Source: Candidatus Synchoanobacter obligatus (GTDB lineage: Bacteria; Pseudomonadota; Gammaproteobacteria; Comchoanobacterales; Comchoanobacteraceae). Taken from it: DNA of 64,000 nt. The stretch's first letter is position 1; each line of letters begins with the position of its first letter. The DNA is taken from contig NZ_JAKUDN010000002.1 of the NCBI RefSeq assembly GCF_024259865.1, positions 509,591-573,590 on the forward strand, given 5' to 3'. Under the pieces are notes generated by a model. The model had not been told where the DNA came from, made no database searches, and worked only from the letters and a program-made list of their open reading frames with translations. This document shows, piece by piece, positions 16,670 to 25,426 of this stretch. The position numbers and the translations under genes were made by a program.

Positions 16670-17887
16670 TTGATATTTTTTGGAATTGCATTACTGTTGG
16701 GGTTGTCGGCTTTTTTCTCTGGGACTGAGACGGCGGTTATGGCGCTGGATCGTTATCATATTAAAGCATTGGCCAATGAGGGGCATGAGAATGCTAAGCG
16801 CTTGCTGCAGTATTTAGAAAAGCCAGAACGATTCTTCTCAGTTGTATTGCTAGGGAATACCTTTGCGAACATTGCAGCAGCGTCTTTATTTACTGTCTGG
16901 GTTGTGGATGTTTGGGGGGAAATGTCGATGTTGGCAACCATTGTTTTAACCATCTGGGTATTGTTGTTTTGTGAATATTGGCCAAAGTCTATGGCAGCTA
17001 GACATTCTTTGGTTATCAGTATGGCAGTGGTTAGGGTGATTATGGCCTTAGAGTATATTTTAGCACCATTATTGATTGTGATGCGTTATATGATGTCATA
17101 TATGAATCAATCAAAAACAGTGGCTTCTGTTAGTGTGAAGGAAGTTCAAAAGGTTGTCCGAGCAGCAAGTGCGCATCTATCTGATGAAGAGCAGGATATG
17201 TTAGAGGGGGTTTTTGAATTAAGTCAATTAACCGTCGATGAGGTGATGAAGCCAAAGCATTTGGTGAAAGTGATTGATATATCGCTGTCTATCGGTGAGA
17301 TCAAACAAATGATTCGACAATGTTCGTCGCATTATCTTTTGGTGGTCTCTGATCGTAGTTGGCATGAAGTCTTGGGAGTGATATATGTTCACGACTTTGT
17401 TTTTTCTACTGAACCTTTGAGTTTGAACTTTTTAAAACGCCAATTAAAAGATGTGGTCTGTATTCCCAGTGGTATGGCGTTAAACAAACAGTTGGCAAAC
17501 TTCAAGCGTCGTCGGCAAGAAGTGTCTGTAGTGGTTGATGAGTATGGGGCTATTTTGGGCGTGTTGGATGTGCACGATATTCTTGAGGAAGTCGTAGGGT
17601 ATTACGCCAACCGGCGGGCTGTGCCTATAGGTAGCGTGCGCTTTGATGGTGACAAAGGCTATTGGATTCGAGCAGACTTGAATGTTCGAGATCTAAACCG
17701 TTATTTGCAGTGGTCATTGCCAGAACGAGCGACTACAGTGGGTGGTATGGTTTTTGAGCATTTAGAACGAATTCCTGATGCGGCTTGTGCAATCAGCTTG
17801 GGCGAGTATGTGATTGAAGTGGTTGAGGTTAAGAATAATGTCTTGATTTTGTGTCATATATGTAGGATAATCGAGGCTAAGGTATGA
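16670..17887 (+). CDS. corB: CorB/CNNM-type Mg2+/Co2+ transport-associated protein
   Basis: A 405-residue protein with an N-terminal DUF21/CNNM membrane domain (about three TM segments in the first 140 residues, opening GLSAFFSGTETAVMAL), a CBS pair at about 190-320 and a C-terminal CorC_HlyC domain. CNNM/CorB proteins handle Mg2+ transport or homeostasis. Start is TTG 16670 with AGGAG seven bases upstream. In E. coli corB (yfjD) also lies close to ffh. The next gene overlaps its stop by four bases, so the small membrane proteins downstream are co-translated with it. Confidence 0.88.
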   Translation: MIFFGIALLLGLSAFFSGTETAVMALDRYHIKALANEGHENAKRLLQYLEKPERFFSVVLLGNTFANIAAASLFTVWVVDVWGEMSMLATIVLTIWVLLFCEYWPKSMAARHSLVISMAVVRVIMALEYILAPLLIVMRYMMSYMNQSKTVASVSVKEVQKVVRAASAHLSDEEQDMLEGVFELSQLTVDEVMKPKHLVKVIDISLSIGEIKQMIRQCSSHYLLVVSDRSWHEVLGVIYVHDFVFSTEPLSLNFLKRQLKDVVCIPSGMALNKQLANFKRRRQEVSVVVDEYGAILGVLDVHDILEEVVGYYANRRAVPIGSVRFDGDKGYWIRADLNVRDLNRYLQWSLPERATTVGGMVFEHLERIPDAACAISLGEYVIEVVEVKNNVLILCHICRIIEAKV

Positions 17888-18165
17888 GGTCATGGTGTTT
17901 TTTGATTCTGATGCCGCTTGGTTGGGCTTTGGATGTTTCATTAAAAGCCAGACAGGGTACAATGCTTGGTGTTCTTTATGCATTAGGTCATGCATTAGAA
18001 GAGTATTCACTTGTATTGGGTATGGGGCTTGCCGCTTTTGGGGCTGCGAAGTATCTTGCCGGTAGGAGGCAGCCTATGGTTAAAATGCTGCTGCCTTCGT
18101 TGGTTCCTATGTTAATAGGGCTAATGTTTGTTGGTTTGTATTATATGACAGAAATAGAGTTTTAA
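17884..18165 (+). CDS. Small 2-TM membrane protein, DotE/IcmC- or DotV-like in layout
   Basis: A 93-residue protein with an N-terminal signal-like hydrophobic stretch (about 3-16) and two TM segments (about 40-58 and 68-88) around a short basic loop with RRQP. This layout, two TM helices separated by a polar basic loop with a following Pro, is shared by the small inner-membrane components DotE/IcmC, DotP/IcmD and DotV of type IVB secretion systems. The match is one of topology and a few residues, so the assignment is an inference. It overlaps corB by ATGA and is 11 bp ahead of a second protein of the same kind. Confidence 0.45.
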   Translation: MRSWCFLILMPLGWALDVSLKARQGTMLGVLYALGHALEEYSLVLGMGLAAFGAAKYLAGRRQPMVKMLLPSLVPMLIGLMFVGLYYMTEIEF

Positions 18166-18176
18166 TAGAGAAGAAG

Positions 18177-18473
18177 ATGAAGGTTTTTTTAAGATATATC
18201 GGGATATTTTTGGTTAACGCAGTCACTGCAAGTACATTTGTACAAACAACGAAAAAGCCGATGCGACTGATGACGGTGGCTTTAGACATACAGTATGTTG
18301 TGCAAAGCCTGTGTTTTGCTTTTGGTCTGGGGATGCTGTTGTCAAGTGTTCACCAATATGCTCGGTATCGCAGTAATGCTCAAGCGCATCCTCTAGCCCG
18401 AGCAGCAACAACATTATTTGTTGCCGTGATGCTGATAGGCGTCTCGTATGTACCGTCTCCTAAAATTTACTAA
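18177..18473 (+). CDS. Small 2-TM membrane protein, DotP/IcmD-like
   Basis: A 98-residue protein with an N-terminal signal-like segment (about 5-20), a TM segment with repeated Gly (about 44-60), a polar loop HQYARYRSNAQAHP at about 61-74, and a second TM segment (about 77-93) ending in VPS. IcmD/DotP proteins show the same order: Gly-rich helix, a loop of the type KFKxHKDNPxQ followed by P, and a second helix ending in LP. A good AGAAGAAG site precedes the ATG. Together with the preceding gene it suggests a pair of type IVB secretion core genes, but the rest of such a system is not in this window. Confidence 0.5.
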   Translation: MKVFLRYIGIFLVNAVTASTFVQTTKKPMRLMTVALDIQYVVQSLCFAFGLGMLLSSVHQYARYRSNAQAHPLARAATTLFVAVMLIGVSYVPSPKIY

Positions 18474-19858
18474 AAGATAAAGGACAGCCAAGATGTTTTT
18501 GTAGGACCTTTTGTGACTTCAGCATTTGGCGCTGCAGCAGCTGAAAATGGATTAAGGATATGCATGCTCCTAACGTGGTTGACATATTTAGGGATGATAT
18601 AGTGCTTGGTATAGTATTGGCTACATAAGCTCAGAGCTGCTGTCCCAATGACTGTAAAGCATGCAGTGGGGATAGAGATATGGAATGCTAAGCAGAGCAC
18701 GATACTGAACATCAATAGTATCGGAGCTAAGAGGGTGTTAAATATTGAGAATACCATGGATGCTGTGTGGCTGAGGTAGTCGCTGTATTGCGAGGATATC
18801 AACCAGTCAACAGCAGAGGTGCCTCGTGGTATTGCTGGATAAACTTGGGTAAGGCTATGGTTAAGAGCCTGTTGGATGCTTGTATCAGGTTGGACACTTT
18901 GGTCTAGCGCATAGCCTGGGAGTATTAAACAGTTAGCAAACTCAATTTGTTGTGCTTTTGGATTGGTTATGCCACATAATCGATGGTAAATCTGCGTAGC
19001 CACTGTTGCATCTGCCCCAGTTCTATAATTTATGAATGCAATAATAGCCCGCTCATGTAAGGCGAATGCTTCATCGATCAGTATGGTTTGTGTCTCGGTG
19101 CTGCCAAACGGTTGCAGCATATGAATTATCGCGGTCTCAAGGCTGTGCGCGTTTGGATTGCTGCTTTCATAGTAAAGACTGTGAAAACGTAGGAGGCGTA
19201 TTAACAAATCTTTTAGAAGATGATTGAACGCATTGGCTTCATCTCCACCATCAGGTGAGCCAGTTGCTAGCCTTTTGTCTACCAGGCTACCATCGGAAAG
19301 TAGTTGGAATCCTGGCTCACCGCTGCCACCGCCAAAGTCTGTCATGCTAAGATCAGGATTTAAATCATCATGGGTATGGGGTTCACTGTGTTTTAGTAAA
19401 TCGCTTCCAAATACCTCAGCCACAGCGTTACTAGAGGAGCACTCACTTAATTTTGTAAGCAGAACTTGCTGTTGCCTCTCGTTTAACTGCTTGAAGGTTA
19501 AGTGGTGAATTAAAAGGTGTAAAAAGCTTTGTTGCAGTATATGCAGTGTGATGTTGTCGCCATCTTCTTGATGGGAAAGTATTTTTTGAAGCATACTGGT
19601 TGCATGATTATGGGCATAGGCTATTTGTAGAATAAGGAGATTCTGAGTATGGGTCATTTGAACAGGGTATATGTCTTGCTGGGAGACAAGATCTTTGAGT
19701 TTGCCAATACTTTGAGCGCTTAAGGTGTTCAAGAAGTAGGTGAGTAACAGGTGAAGGCTGATGGTGTCTTCAGTGGTGTCTTTAAAAAAGAATGCTTGAG
19801 AGGCCTCTCCAGGTCTTAAGCTGGTGAGTATAAATGTTATAAGATAGTATAGATACAT
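18470..19858 (-). CDS. Unknown 462-aa protein with C-terminal membrane segments
   Basis: Not recognised. The N-terminus has a short hydrophobic stretch (residues 2-16) that may be a signal sequence. Residues 20-370 are largely helical and soluble, with a low-complexity Gly/Asp/Ser patch around 173-205. Two hydrophobic segments sit at about 373-395 and 400-420, followed by an Ala/Pro/Thr-rich tail. It is convergent with the IcmD-like gene (4-bp overlap of stops) and divergent from rsmH. A large soluble part with paired C-terminal TM segments is a layout known from some type IV effectors that act at host membranes, but equally from ordinary membrane proteins; no function is assigned. Confidence 0.6.
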   Translation of the reverse strand: MYLYYLITFILTSLRPGEASQAFFFKDTTEDTISLHLLLTYFLNTLSAQSIGKLKDLVSQQDIYPVQMTHTQNLLILQIAYAHNHATSMLQKILSHQEDGDNITLHILQQSFLHLLIHHLTFKQLNERQQQVLLTKLSECSSSNAVAEVFGSDLLKHSEPHTHDDLNPDLSMTDFGGGSGEPGFQLLSDGSLVDKRLATGSPDGGDEANAFNHLLKDLLIRLLRFHSLYYESSNPNAHSLETAIIHMLQPFGSTETQTILIDEAFALHERAIIAFINYRTGADATVATQIYHRLCGITNPKAQQIEFANCLILPGYALDQSVQPDTSIQQALNHSLTQVYPAIPRGTSAVDWLISSQYSDYLSHTASMVFSIFNTLLAPILLMFSIVLCLAFHISIPTACFTVIGTAALSLCSQYYTKHYIIPKYVNHVRSMHILNPFSAAAAPNAEVTKGPTKTSWLSFIF

Positions 19859-19921
19859 TGGTTTCGTCCTTGTTACCTCTATTTATAACGTATAAGGCGT
19901 ATTTTGGCAAATGCTTTTAAT

Positions 19922-19950
19922 TTGCACATTGTGGTATCACTTGTTATAAT
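19922..19950 (+). promoter_or_regulatory. Strong sigma-70 promoter of the division/cell-wall cluster
   Basis: TTGCAC (19922-19927), exactly 17 bases, then a perfect TATAAT (19945-19950). Transcription should begin near 19956-19958. The rsmH ATG is at 19962, leaving only about 4-6 bases of untranslated leader. Confidence 0.75.
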
Positions 19951-19961
19951 AATGATTATTA

Positions 19962-20876
19962 ATGAGATTCCAGTTGAATAAAGTATTTGAACACCAGTCT
20001 GTTTTGCCCAATGAATGCCTGGCAGCACTGCAATTAAAGCCAGGTGGTTGTTATGTTGATGCCACTTTTGGGCGCGGTGGGCATACGGCCTTAATTCTTG
20101 GAGCCTTGGATGATTCTGCAACAGTCATAGCCTTTGATCAAGATAAAGAGGCGATTCGATACGGGCAGCAACGTTTTGAGAAAGAGTCGAGGCTCAGCTT
20201 GGTCCATGACAATTTTTCTCAAATGTCGCAGTACTTAAATCAGCATGGTGTGTACGGGGCGGTTGATGGGATCTTGATGGATATTGGCGTCAGTTCACCC
20301 CAGTTAGATGATGCAGAGCGTGGGTTCAGTTTTATGCGAGATGGGCCTTTAGATATGAGAATGGATCAGCGGAAAGCTCAATCTGCGTTTGACTATTTAT
20401 CAAATATTAGTGAAAAGGAGCTACACCATATTTTAGAAGTTTATGGGGAAGAACGTTATGCCAGACGCATTGCTAAGGGCATTGTGCAGTCAGTTAAAGA
20501 CAATAGGTTGAAAAATTCAACGTTATCATTGGTTGAGATCATTGAGGCTTCAGGCGCAAAAAGAGACAAGCATAAACATGCTGCAACACGAACATTTCAA
20601 GCAATTAGAATTGCTGTGAATCGCGAGGTTGAGGTTTTGGAGCAGGGATTGTATAGTGGGTTGCAGAGTTTGGCAATTGGAGGCCGATTGGTGGTTTTAA
20701 GCTTTCACGGATTAGAGCATAGGATCGTCAAAGCTTTTATTAGAGAATATCGTCAAAAAGATGGCGATATTGTGCTAAAGCAAATCGGCAAAGCACAAGG
20801 GGTGAGCTGGCATGAGCGTAAGCAAAATCCTAGATCACGAAGTGCATTTATAAGGGTGATGGAACGAGTTAAATGA
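19962..20876 (+). CDS. rsmH: 16S rRNA m4C1402 methyltransferase
   Basis: A 304-residue RsmH (formerly MraW). It opens with HQSVLPNECLAAL and the SAM-binding DATFGRGGHT at about 37-46, and carries MDIGVSSPQLDDAERGFSF near 106 and the C-terminal RNPRSRSA-type segment (KQNPRSRSAFIRV). It methylates N4 of C1402 in the decoding centre. It is the first gene of the dcw cluster; mraZ, which normally precedes it, is absent. No Shine-Dalgarno precedes ATG 19962, which fits a leaderless or nearly leaderless transcript from the promoter at 19922-19950. Confidence 0.96.
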   Translation: MRFQLNKVFEHQSVLPNECLAALQLKPGGCYVDATFGRGGHTALILGALDDSATVIAFDQDKEAIRYGQQRFEKESRLSLVHDNFSQMSQYLNQHGVYGAVDGILMDIGVSSPQLDDAERGFSFMRDGPLDMRMDQRKAQSAFDYLSNISEKELHHILEVYGEERYARRIAKGIVQSVKDNRLKNSTLSLVEIIEASGAKRDKHKHAATRTFQAIRIAVNREVEVLEQGLYSGLQSLAIGGRLVVLSFHGLEHRIVKAFIREYRQKDGDIVLKQIGKAQGVSWHERKQNPRSRSAFIRVMERVK

Positions 20877-21106
20877 CCAAGTCAGCAAGGACGGTGCTAA
20901 TTTTTTCATTGGTTTTTCAGTTGTTGGTTCTCCTGGTTTTGCGGCAAGAAAACCAAATACGTTTTATTCAGCTACAGGAAATTCACCGAGATCAGCGTAT
21001 TGAGCAGCAACAGCTGAATAAAGTCCTGGTGGCATATTTATCAGCGGAGGAAACATTGTATCAGTGGGGTATCAATGAAGGTTTTGTTACAAGAGGGAAG
21101 CGATAG
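20873..21106 (+). CDS. ftsL: Cell division protein FtsL
   Basis: A 77-residue bitopic protein: one TM segment at about 7-24, then a periplasmic coiled coil rich in Gln and Leu. It has the size, topology and position (between rsmH and ftsI) of FtsL, which forms the FtsQLB complex that activates FtsWI. Overlaps the rsmH stop by 4 bp (ATGA). Confidence 0.88.
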   Translation: MTKSARTVLIFSLVFQLLVLLVLRQENQIRFIQLQEIHRDQRIEQQQLNKVLVAYLSAEETLYQWGINEGFVTRGKR

Positions 21107-22761
21107 TGTTGGTTCAGCGATTTAGATATTTTCGCTTTATTGTTACATTAATGGTTATTATCTTTGGGTTTTGTTTAATATTGTATCGGCATGGCTTTTT
21201 GGTTCACCATCAACAAAGTTTCTTATTAAAAAAAAGTCATGCGAGAACAGAGAGAGCATTAACCTTTACTGCAGATAAGGGACAAATGATGGACCGTAAT
21301 GGTCAGTTGTTGGCAGTTAGTTTGCCATATTACCGTTTTGCTATAGATCCTCGTAAACACGATTATAATAAAGGTGAGGTTAAAAAGCTGGCCAGTATTT
21401 TAGGGGACAGTTTTGATCGTTTGTGGCAAAAAATTGAGCATTCACAAGGCAAAAAATACATCTTAATTTCAAATCGACTAACCGATACTCAAGTTAAAGA
21501 TTTGATGGCACTATCATGGGAAGGACTCATCTTTGAGAACCGTCGTGGTCGGTACTACCCTATGGGTGAATCGGCATCTACTTTGGTTGGATATGTTGAT
21601 TTGGGCGGGAAAGGACAAATTGGTATGGAGTATCAATTTGACCAATATATTGATGGGAAAGAAGGCACGATGTCATTCACTCAAAATTTGTTGAATCAAG
21701 TGACTCAGGTTCATGCATACCACCCCCCCATTGCTGGAAAGTGTTTAACGCTCACGATCGATCGGCGGTTACAAAAAATGGCATATGATGCTTTAAAAGA
21801 CGCTGTGGACTATCATGATGCTGAGTATGCCAGTGCAGTCATTTTATCAAGTCGCACAGGAGAAGTGTTGGCGTTGGCCAATTATCCAAGCTTTGATCCT
21901 AACATACCTATGGCGTCTTTGGATGAACGGGTAAAAAACCATGCGATTTCAGATTTATTTGAACCAGGGTCTATCATTAAACCTTTGGCCTTAGCGTCAG
22001 CACTAGAAAAAAATCAGCATAATATGCCAACCAGTGTTGATACTCATGGCGGGTCCTATACCTATCTTGGGCAAAAATTCCAGGATCATCAGGATTTAGG
22101 CGAGGTGGAGTTTGAAGACATTTTGCTTAAATCGTCTAATATTGCCATGGTAAAACTGGTATCTCAGATGCCTGAGAATACATTGATTCAAAGTTATCAA
22201 AAGTTTGGTTTGTTCTCACCATTATTTGTACAGTTGCCGGGGGAGTCTAGAGGAACTCATGTCGATCATCCAACAAAAGTTGATGAGGCTGCTATGTCCT
22301 ACGGATATGGATTGTCAGTAAATTTATTGGCGATGGCACGAGCCTATAATATTCTCGCAAATTCAGGAGAGGATTTTGGTGTACACTTGGTGTTTGAAAA
22401 ACATCGACCAAAATCGGAGCGTGTTGTGTCTGCGAAAACGGTGAAAGAATTATTACCTTTGATGGTTAAAGTGACAGAACAGGGTGTCAGTAGTCATAAA
22501 GCAAAGGTTAATGGCGTTTCGGTTGCAGGGAAATCAGGAACGTCACACCTTTTGGGAGAGAGTGGTCAGTACGAAAATAGTTATGTGGCCACTTTTGCAG
22601 GTTTTGCACCCAGTGAGGATCCGGAGATTGTGGTGACGGTTATGGTTTACAAACCTAAAAAACATGGACACTATGGAGGGCAGGTGGCAGCACCAATATT
22701 TTCAAGTCTGCTATCTAGAGCATTAGAGTATGTTCCAAAGGAGAATGTTAAATGGACGTAA
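21106..22761 (+). CDS. ftsI: Peptidoglycan D,D-transpeptidase FtsI (PBP3)
   Basis: A 551-residue class B penicillin-binding protein with one N-terminal TM segment (about 8-27), the dimerisation domain opening at DRNGQLLAVS, and a transpeptidase domain with EPGSIIK (nucleophile Ser289, Lys292), the SSN triad near 343-345 and KSGTS at 476-480. It cross-links septal peptidoglycan with FtsW. Start is GTG overlapping the ftsL stop by one base (TAGTG). Length is a little below E. coli PBP3 (588). Confidence 0.96.
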   Translation: MLVQRFRYFRFIVTLMVIIFGFCLILYRHGFLVHHQQSFLLKKSHARTERALTFTADKGQMMDRNGQLLAVSLPYYRFAIDPRKHDYNKGEVKKLASILGDSFDRLWQKIEHSQGKKYILISNRLTDTQVKDLMALSWEGLIFENRRGRYYPMGESASTLVGYVDLGGKGQIGMEYQFDQYIDGKEGTMSFTQNLLNQVTQVHAYHPPIAGKCLTLTIDRRLQKMAYDALKDAVDYHDAEYASAVILSSRTGEVLALANYPSFDPNIPMASLDERVKNHAISDLFEPGSIIKPLALASALEKNQHNMPTSVDTHGGSYTYLGQKFQDHQDLGEVEFEDILLKSSNIAMVKLVSQMPENTLIQSYQKFGLFSPLFVQLPGESRGTHVDHPTKVDEAAMSYGYGLSVNLLAMARAYNILANSGEDFGVHLVFEKHRPKSERVVSAKTVKELLPLMVKVTEQGVSSHKAKVNGVSVAGKSGTSHLLGESGQYENSYVATFAGFAPSEDPEIVVTVMVYKPKKHGHYGGQVAAPIFSSLLSRALEYVPKENVKWT

Positions 22762-24218
22762 GTGGAGACTATCATTCAACGGTTTCAGAGTTAGCTGCAA
22801 GCATTGGTATTGTTTCAGACAATGATGCTATCGTTAGAGGCATTCATACCGATGTGTCAGTTGTGATGCAGGGAGATATTTGGGCATCGCTTAGGCCGAC
22901 AGAGGCTCAGTGTGCTTTGGCCAAAGAACAAGGCGTGGTTGCGATATTGTGCCGTGATGTTCCTGCTGTTGAGGGTGTTGATTTCTTGCAAACAAATCAT
23001 TTAGAGCAGTCGTTGGGTGTTCTATTGAATGTGTTATATGCTGAACCATCCAGTCATATGAATATTATGGCGGTTACTGGAACCAATGGTAAAACAACAG
23101 TCGCCTATCTTTGTGCCTCTGCAATGAGTTACCTGCAACGCTCAGCGACCATGATTGGTACTTTGGGTTATGGGCCTTTAGGTCAGATTAGGCCACAGCG
23201 TCATACAACACCACCAGTAGGAGAGTTACATCAAAAGCTGGCATTGGCAAGAGATCGAGGTGCTGATTTTATTGCAATGGAAGCCTCATCACACGGTTTG
23301 GACCAAGGGAGGCTAGCTGGTGTTATGATTGATGTAGCTGTTTTTACCAATCTCACTCATGAACATCTGGATTATCATAAGACCATTAATGATTATTTAG
23401 CAGCAAAACAAAAGCTATTTATGATGCAATCTGTTGGGGTGGCTGTGATCAATTATGATGACCCAAGTGGTGAGATTTTGGCGGCTCGGATTAATAAGCC
23501 TTTATGGGCATGTGGGTTAAACGCAGTACCACGCGGTCCTCAAAGATGGAGTTATTGTACGGTGCATGATCAAACGCTTAATGGAATGCGGCTAAAAATA
23601 ACAACACATGAAGCAAGCGTTTCAATAGATACCCCATTGATTGGTCGTTTCAACGCAGAAAACTTAATGTTATCTCATGCAGCATTATGTGTTTCGGGTA
23701 TTGATCCTTTACTGGCAGCATCTGCTTTGGGGTCTGTCTCATCAATCCCTGGTAGAATGCAAAGGATTCAATTTTCTGAATTATTGTGTGAAGTGATTAT
23801 TGATTATAGCCATACGCCTGCAGCGCTTGAGGGGGTGCTACAAACGTTGGACGAAGTCAAGCAAGGTCGGTTATGGCTGGTCTTTGGTTGTGGTGGTGAT
23901 CGTGATCGTAAAAAGAGACCAATGATGGGATCAATTGCAGAACGCTATGCAGATGAAGTCATTATTACAGAAGACAATTCTCGATCAGAGCAGTTTGAAG
24001 ATATTGCCCAAGAAATCTTATCAGGCGCAAAGTGTCCAGCTTATTGTCATACCATTAAAAGTCGACAGAAAGCTATAGGATATGCCATACGTCAAGCACA
24101 AGCGGGTGATATCGTTTTGATCGCAGGCAAAGGACATGAAACTTATCAGGATAATGGAGAAACGCTAAAGTCATACTCAGACATACTCGCAGTGGAATCA
24201 ATATTAGAGGCCAATTAA
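22752..24218 (+). CDS. murE: UDP-MurNAc-tripeptide synthetase MurE
   Basis: A 488-residue Mur ligase adding the third stem residue to UDP-MurNAc-L-Ala-D-Glu. P-loop TGTNGKTT is at about 114-121, and the carbamylatable Lys region KTINDYLAAK is present. The amino-acid-recognising motif reads DNSR at 408-411; diaminopimelate-adding enzymes have DNPR and lysine enzymes D(D/N)PN or similar. The Arg that contacts meso-DAP is kept, so DAP is the likely substrate, consistent with dapE in this window, but Pro is replaced by Ser. It overlaps ftsI by 10 bp. Confidence 0.95.
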   Translation: MDVSGDYHSTVSELAASIGIVSDNDAIVRGIHTDVSVVMQGDIWASLRPTEAQCALAKEQGVVAILCRDVPAVEGVDFLQTNHLEQSLGVLLNVLYAEPSSHMNIMAVTGTNGKTTVAYLCASAMSYLQRSATMIGTLGYGPLGQIRPQRHTTPPVGELHQKLALARDRGADFIAMEASSHGLDQGRLAGVMIDVAVFTNLTHEHLDYHKTINDYLAAKQKLFMMQSVGVAVINYDDPSGEILAARINKPLWACGLNAVPRGPQRWSYCTVHDQTLNGMRLKITTHEASVSIDTPLIGRFNAENLMLSHAALCVSGIDPLLAASALGSVSSIPGRMQRIQFSELLCEVIIDYSHTPAALEGVLQTLDEVKQGRLWLVFGCGGDRDRKKRPMMGSIAERYADEVIITEDNSRSEQFEDIAQEILSGAKCPAYCHTIKSRQKAIGYAIRQAQAGDIVLIAGKGHETYQDNGETLKSYSDILAVESILEAN

Positions 24219-25426
24219 TGTTGCATGCGTTACTTGGTCAGCGTGGGCTTAATGTGCCGCTGAGTGCTACTGTACATTTTGATTCAAGGGTAGTCCGTAA
24301 CGGAGATGTATTTGTTGCTTTAAATACTGGTGGGGAATACATCAATCATGCCCTAGATCAAGGGGCGAGTGCAGTTGTCACAACTGTTGACTCAGATCAT
24401 CCAAAGGTACACGTTGTGGGGTGTACCACCCGTTGGCTAGGTGAATTGGCTAGAGCATACCGGTTGCAGTTGAACGCCACAGTCATTGGTGTGACGGGTA
24501 GTGTTGGTAAAACCAGTTTGACTCAATGTCTACGTTATTCATTGGGTCATCATGCTCAGGTTATTGCAACCCTTGGAAATGAGAACAATGAACTGGGTGT
24601 TTGTTTCACATTGCTGCGTGCTTATGAATTGACAGAGTTTGTGATTGTAGAGATGGGGGTTGCAAAACCAGGTGATATGGACATATTGGTTGATATTGTG
24701 AGACCAGACATTGCTATAGTTACCCATATTGGTCCATCACATTTAGAATTTCTCAAGAACAGAGAAGGGGTATGGGCTGAAAAACAAAAAATCATGCGAT
24801 TTGCAACGGGGGTGATTGTGCCTGATAGTATGGTATCAAAAAGTCAGATGAAAACGATATCATTTGGCGTTTCCCCTTATGCAGATGTTGTGGTCAGTGA
24901 GACAGAACTGACCTTTGGTCATCAGCGTATGTCATTGGTCGGCATTCCCAGCTACCGTAAAAATATGATTGCTGCAGCATTTGCGCTACACGTCTATTTG
25001 AAGATACCAATGAATCTTTCTGGGATTAAATGGCCGCGTTTGAGGATGTCAACGTATATTCATTTGAGTGGTGCGAAGATTATTGAAGATTGCTATAACG
25101 CAAATTATAGCTCTTGTTTGGTATCGTTACAGCATGCAGCGCAAGAGAATGTTGATTTGGTTGTATTGGGAGAAATGGCAGGTTTGGGGCACTTAAGTGC
25201 ATATTACCATGAGTTGTTGGGTCATGTTTTGAGCACATTAGGTATTCGAGAAGTTTGGTTGATTGGAGTGCATCACCAGGCAACACTACTCAGTTATATG
25301 GGAGAAGCTACATATTATCATTGTAAAAAAGTATTAGAAAAAGATCTCAATTGTTTTTTGAGGCCAGGAGTTGTTGTTTTGGTGAAAGGATCAAGGCATT
25401 TAGCCCTAGAGGAGGTGTATGTATAA
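24218..25426 (+). CDS. murF: UDP-MurNAc-tripeptide:D-Ala-D-Ala ligase MurF
   Basis: A 402-residue Mur ligase that attaches the D-Ala-D-Ala dipeptide. It has the N-terminal MurF substrate domain (DSRVVRNGDVFVAL), P-loop VTGSVGKTS at about 92-100, LGNENNELG and EMGVAKPGDMD in the central domain. It is short compared with E. coli MurF (452), mainly in the C-terminal domain. One-base overlap with murE (TAATG). Confidence 0.94.
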   Translation: MLHALLGQRGLNVPLSATVHFDSRVVRNGDVFVALNTGGEYINHALDQGASAVVTTVDSDHPKVHVVGCTTRWLGELARAYRLQLNATVIGVTGSVGKTSLTQCLRYSLGHHAQVIATLGNENNELGVCFTLLRAYELTEFVIVEMGVAKPGDMDILVDIVRPDIAIVTHIGPSHLEFLKNREGVWAEKQKIMRFATGVIVPDSMVSKSQMKTISFGVSPYADVVVSETELTFGHQRMSLVGIPSYRKNMIAAAFALHVYLKIPMNLSGIKWPRLRMSTYIHLSGAKIIEDCYNANYSSCLVSLQHAAQENVDLVVLGEMAGLGHLSAYYHELLGHVLSTLGIREVWLIGVHHQATLLSYMGEATYYHCKKVLEKDLNCFLRPGVVVLVKGSRHLALEEVYV

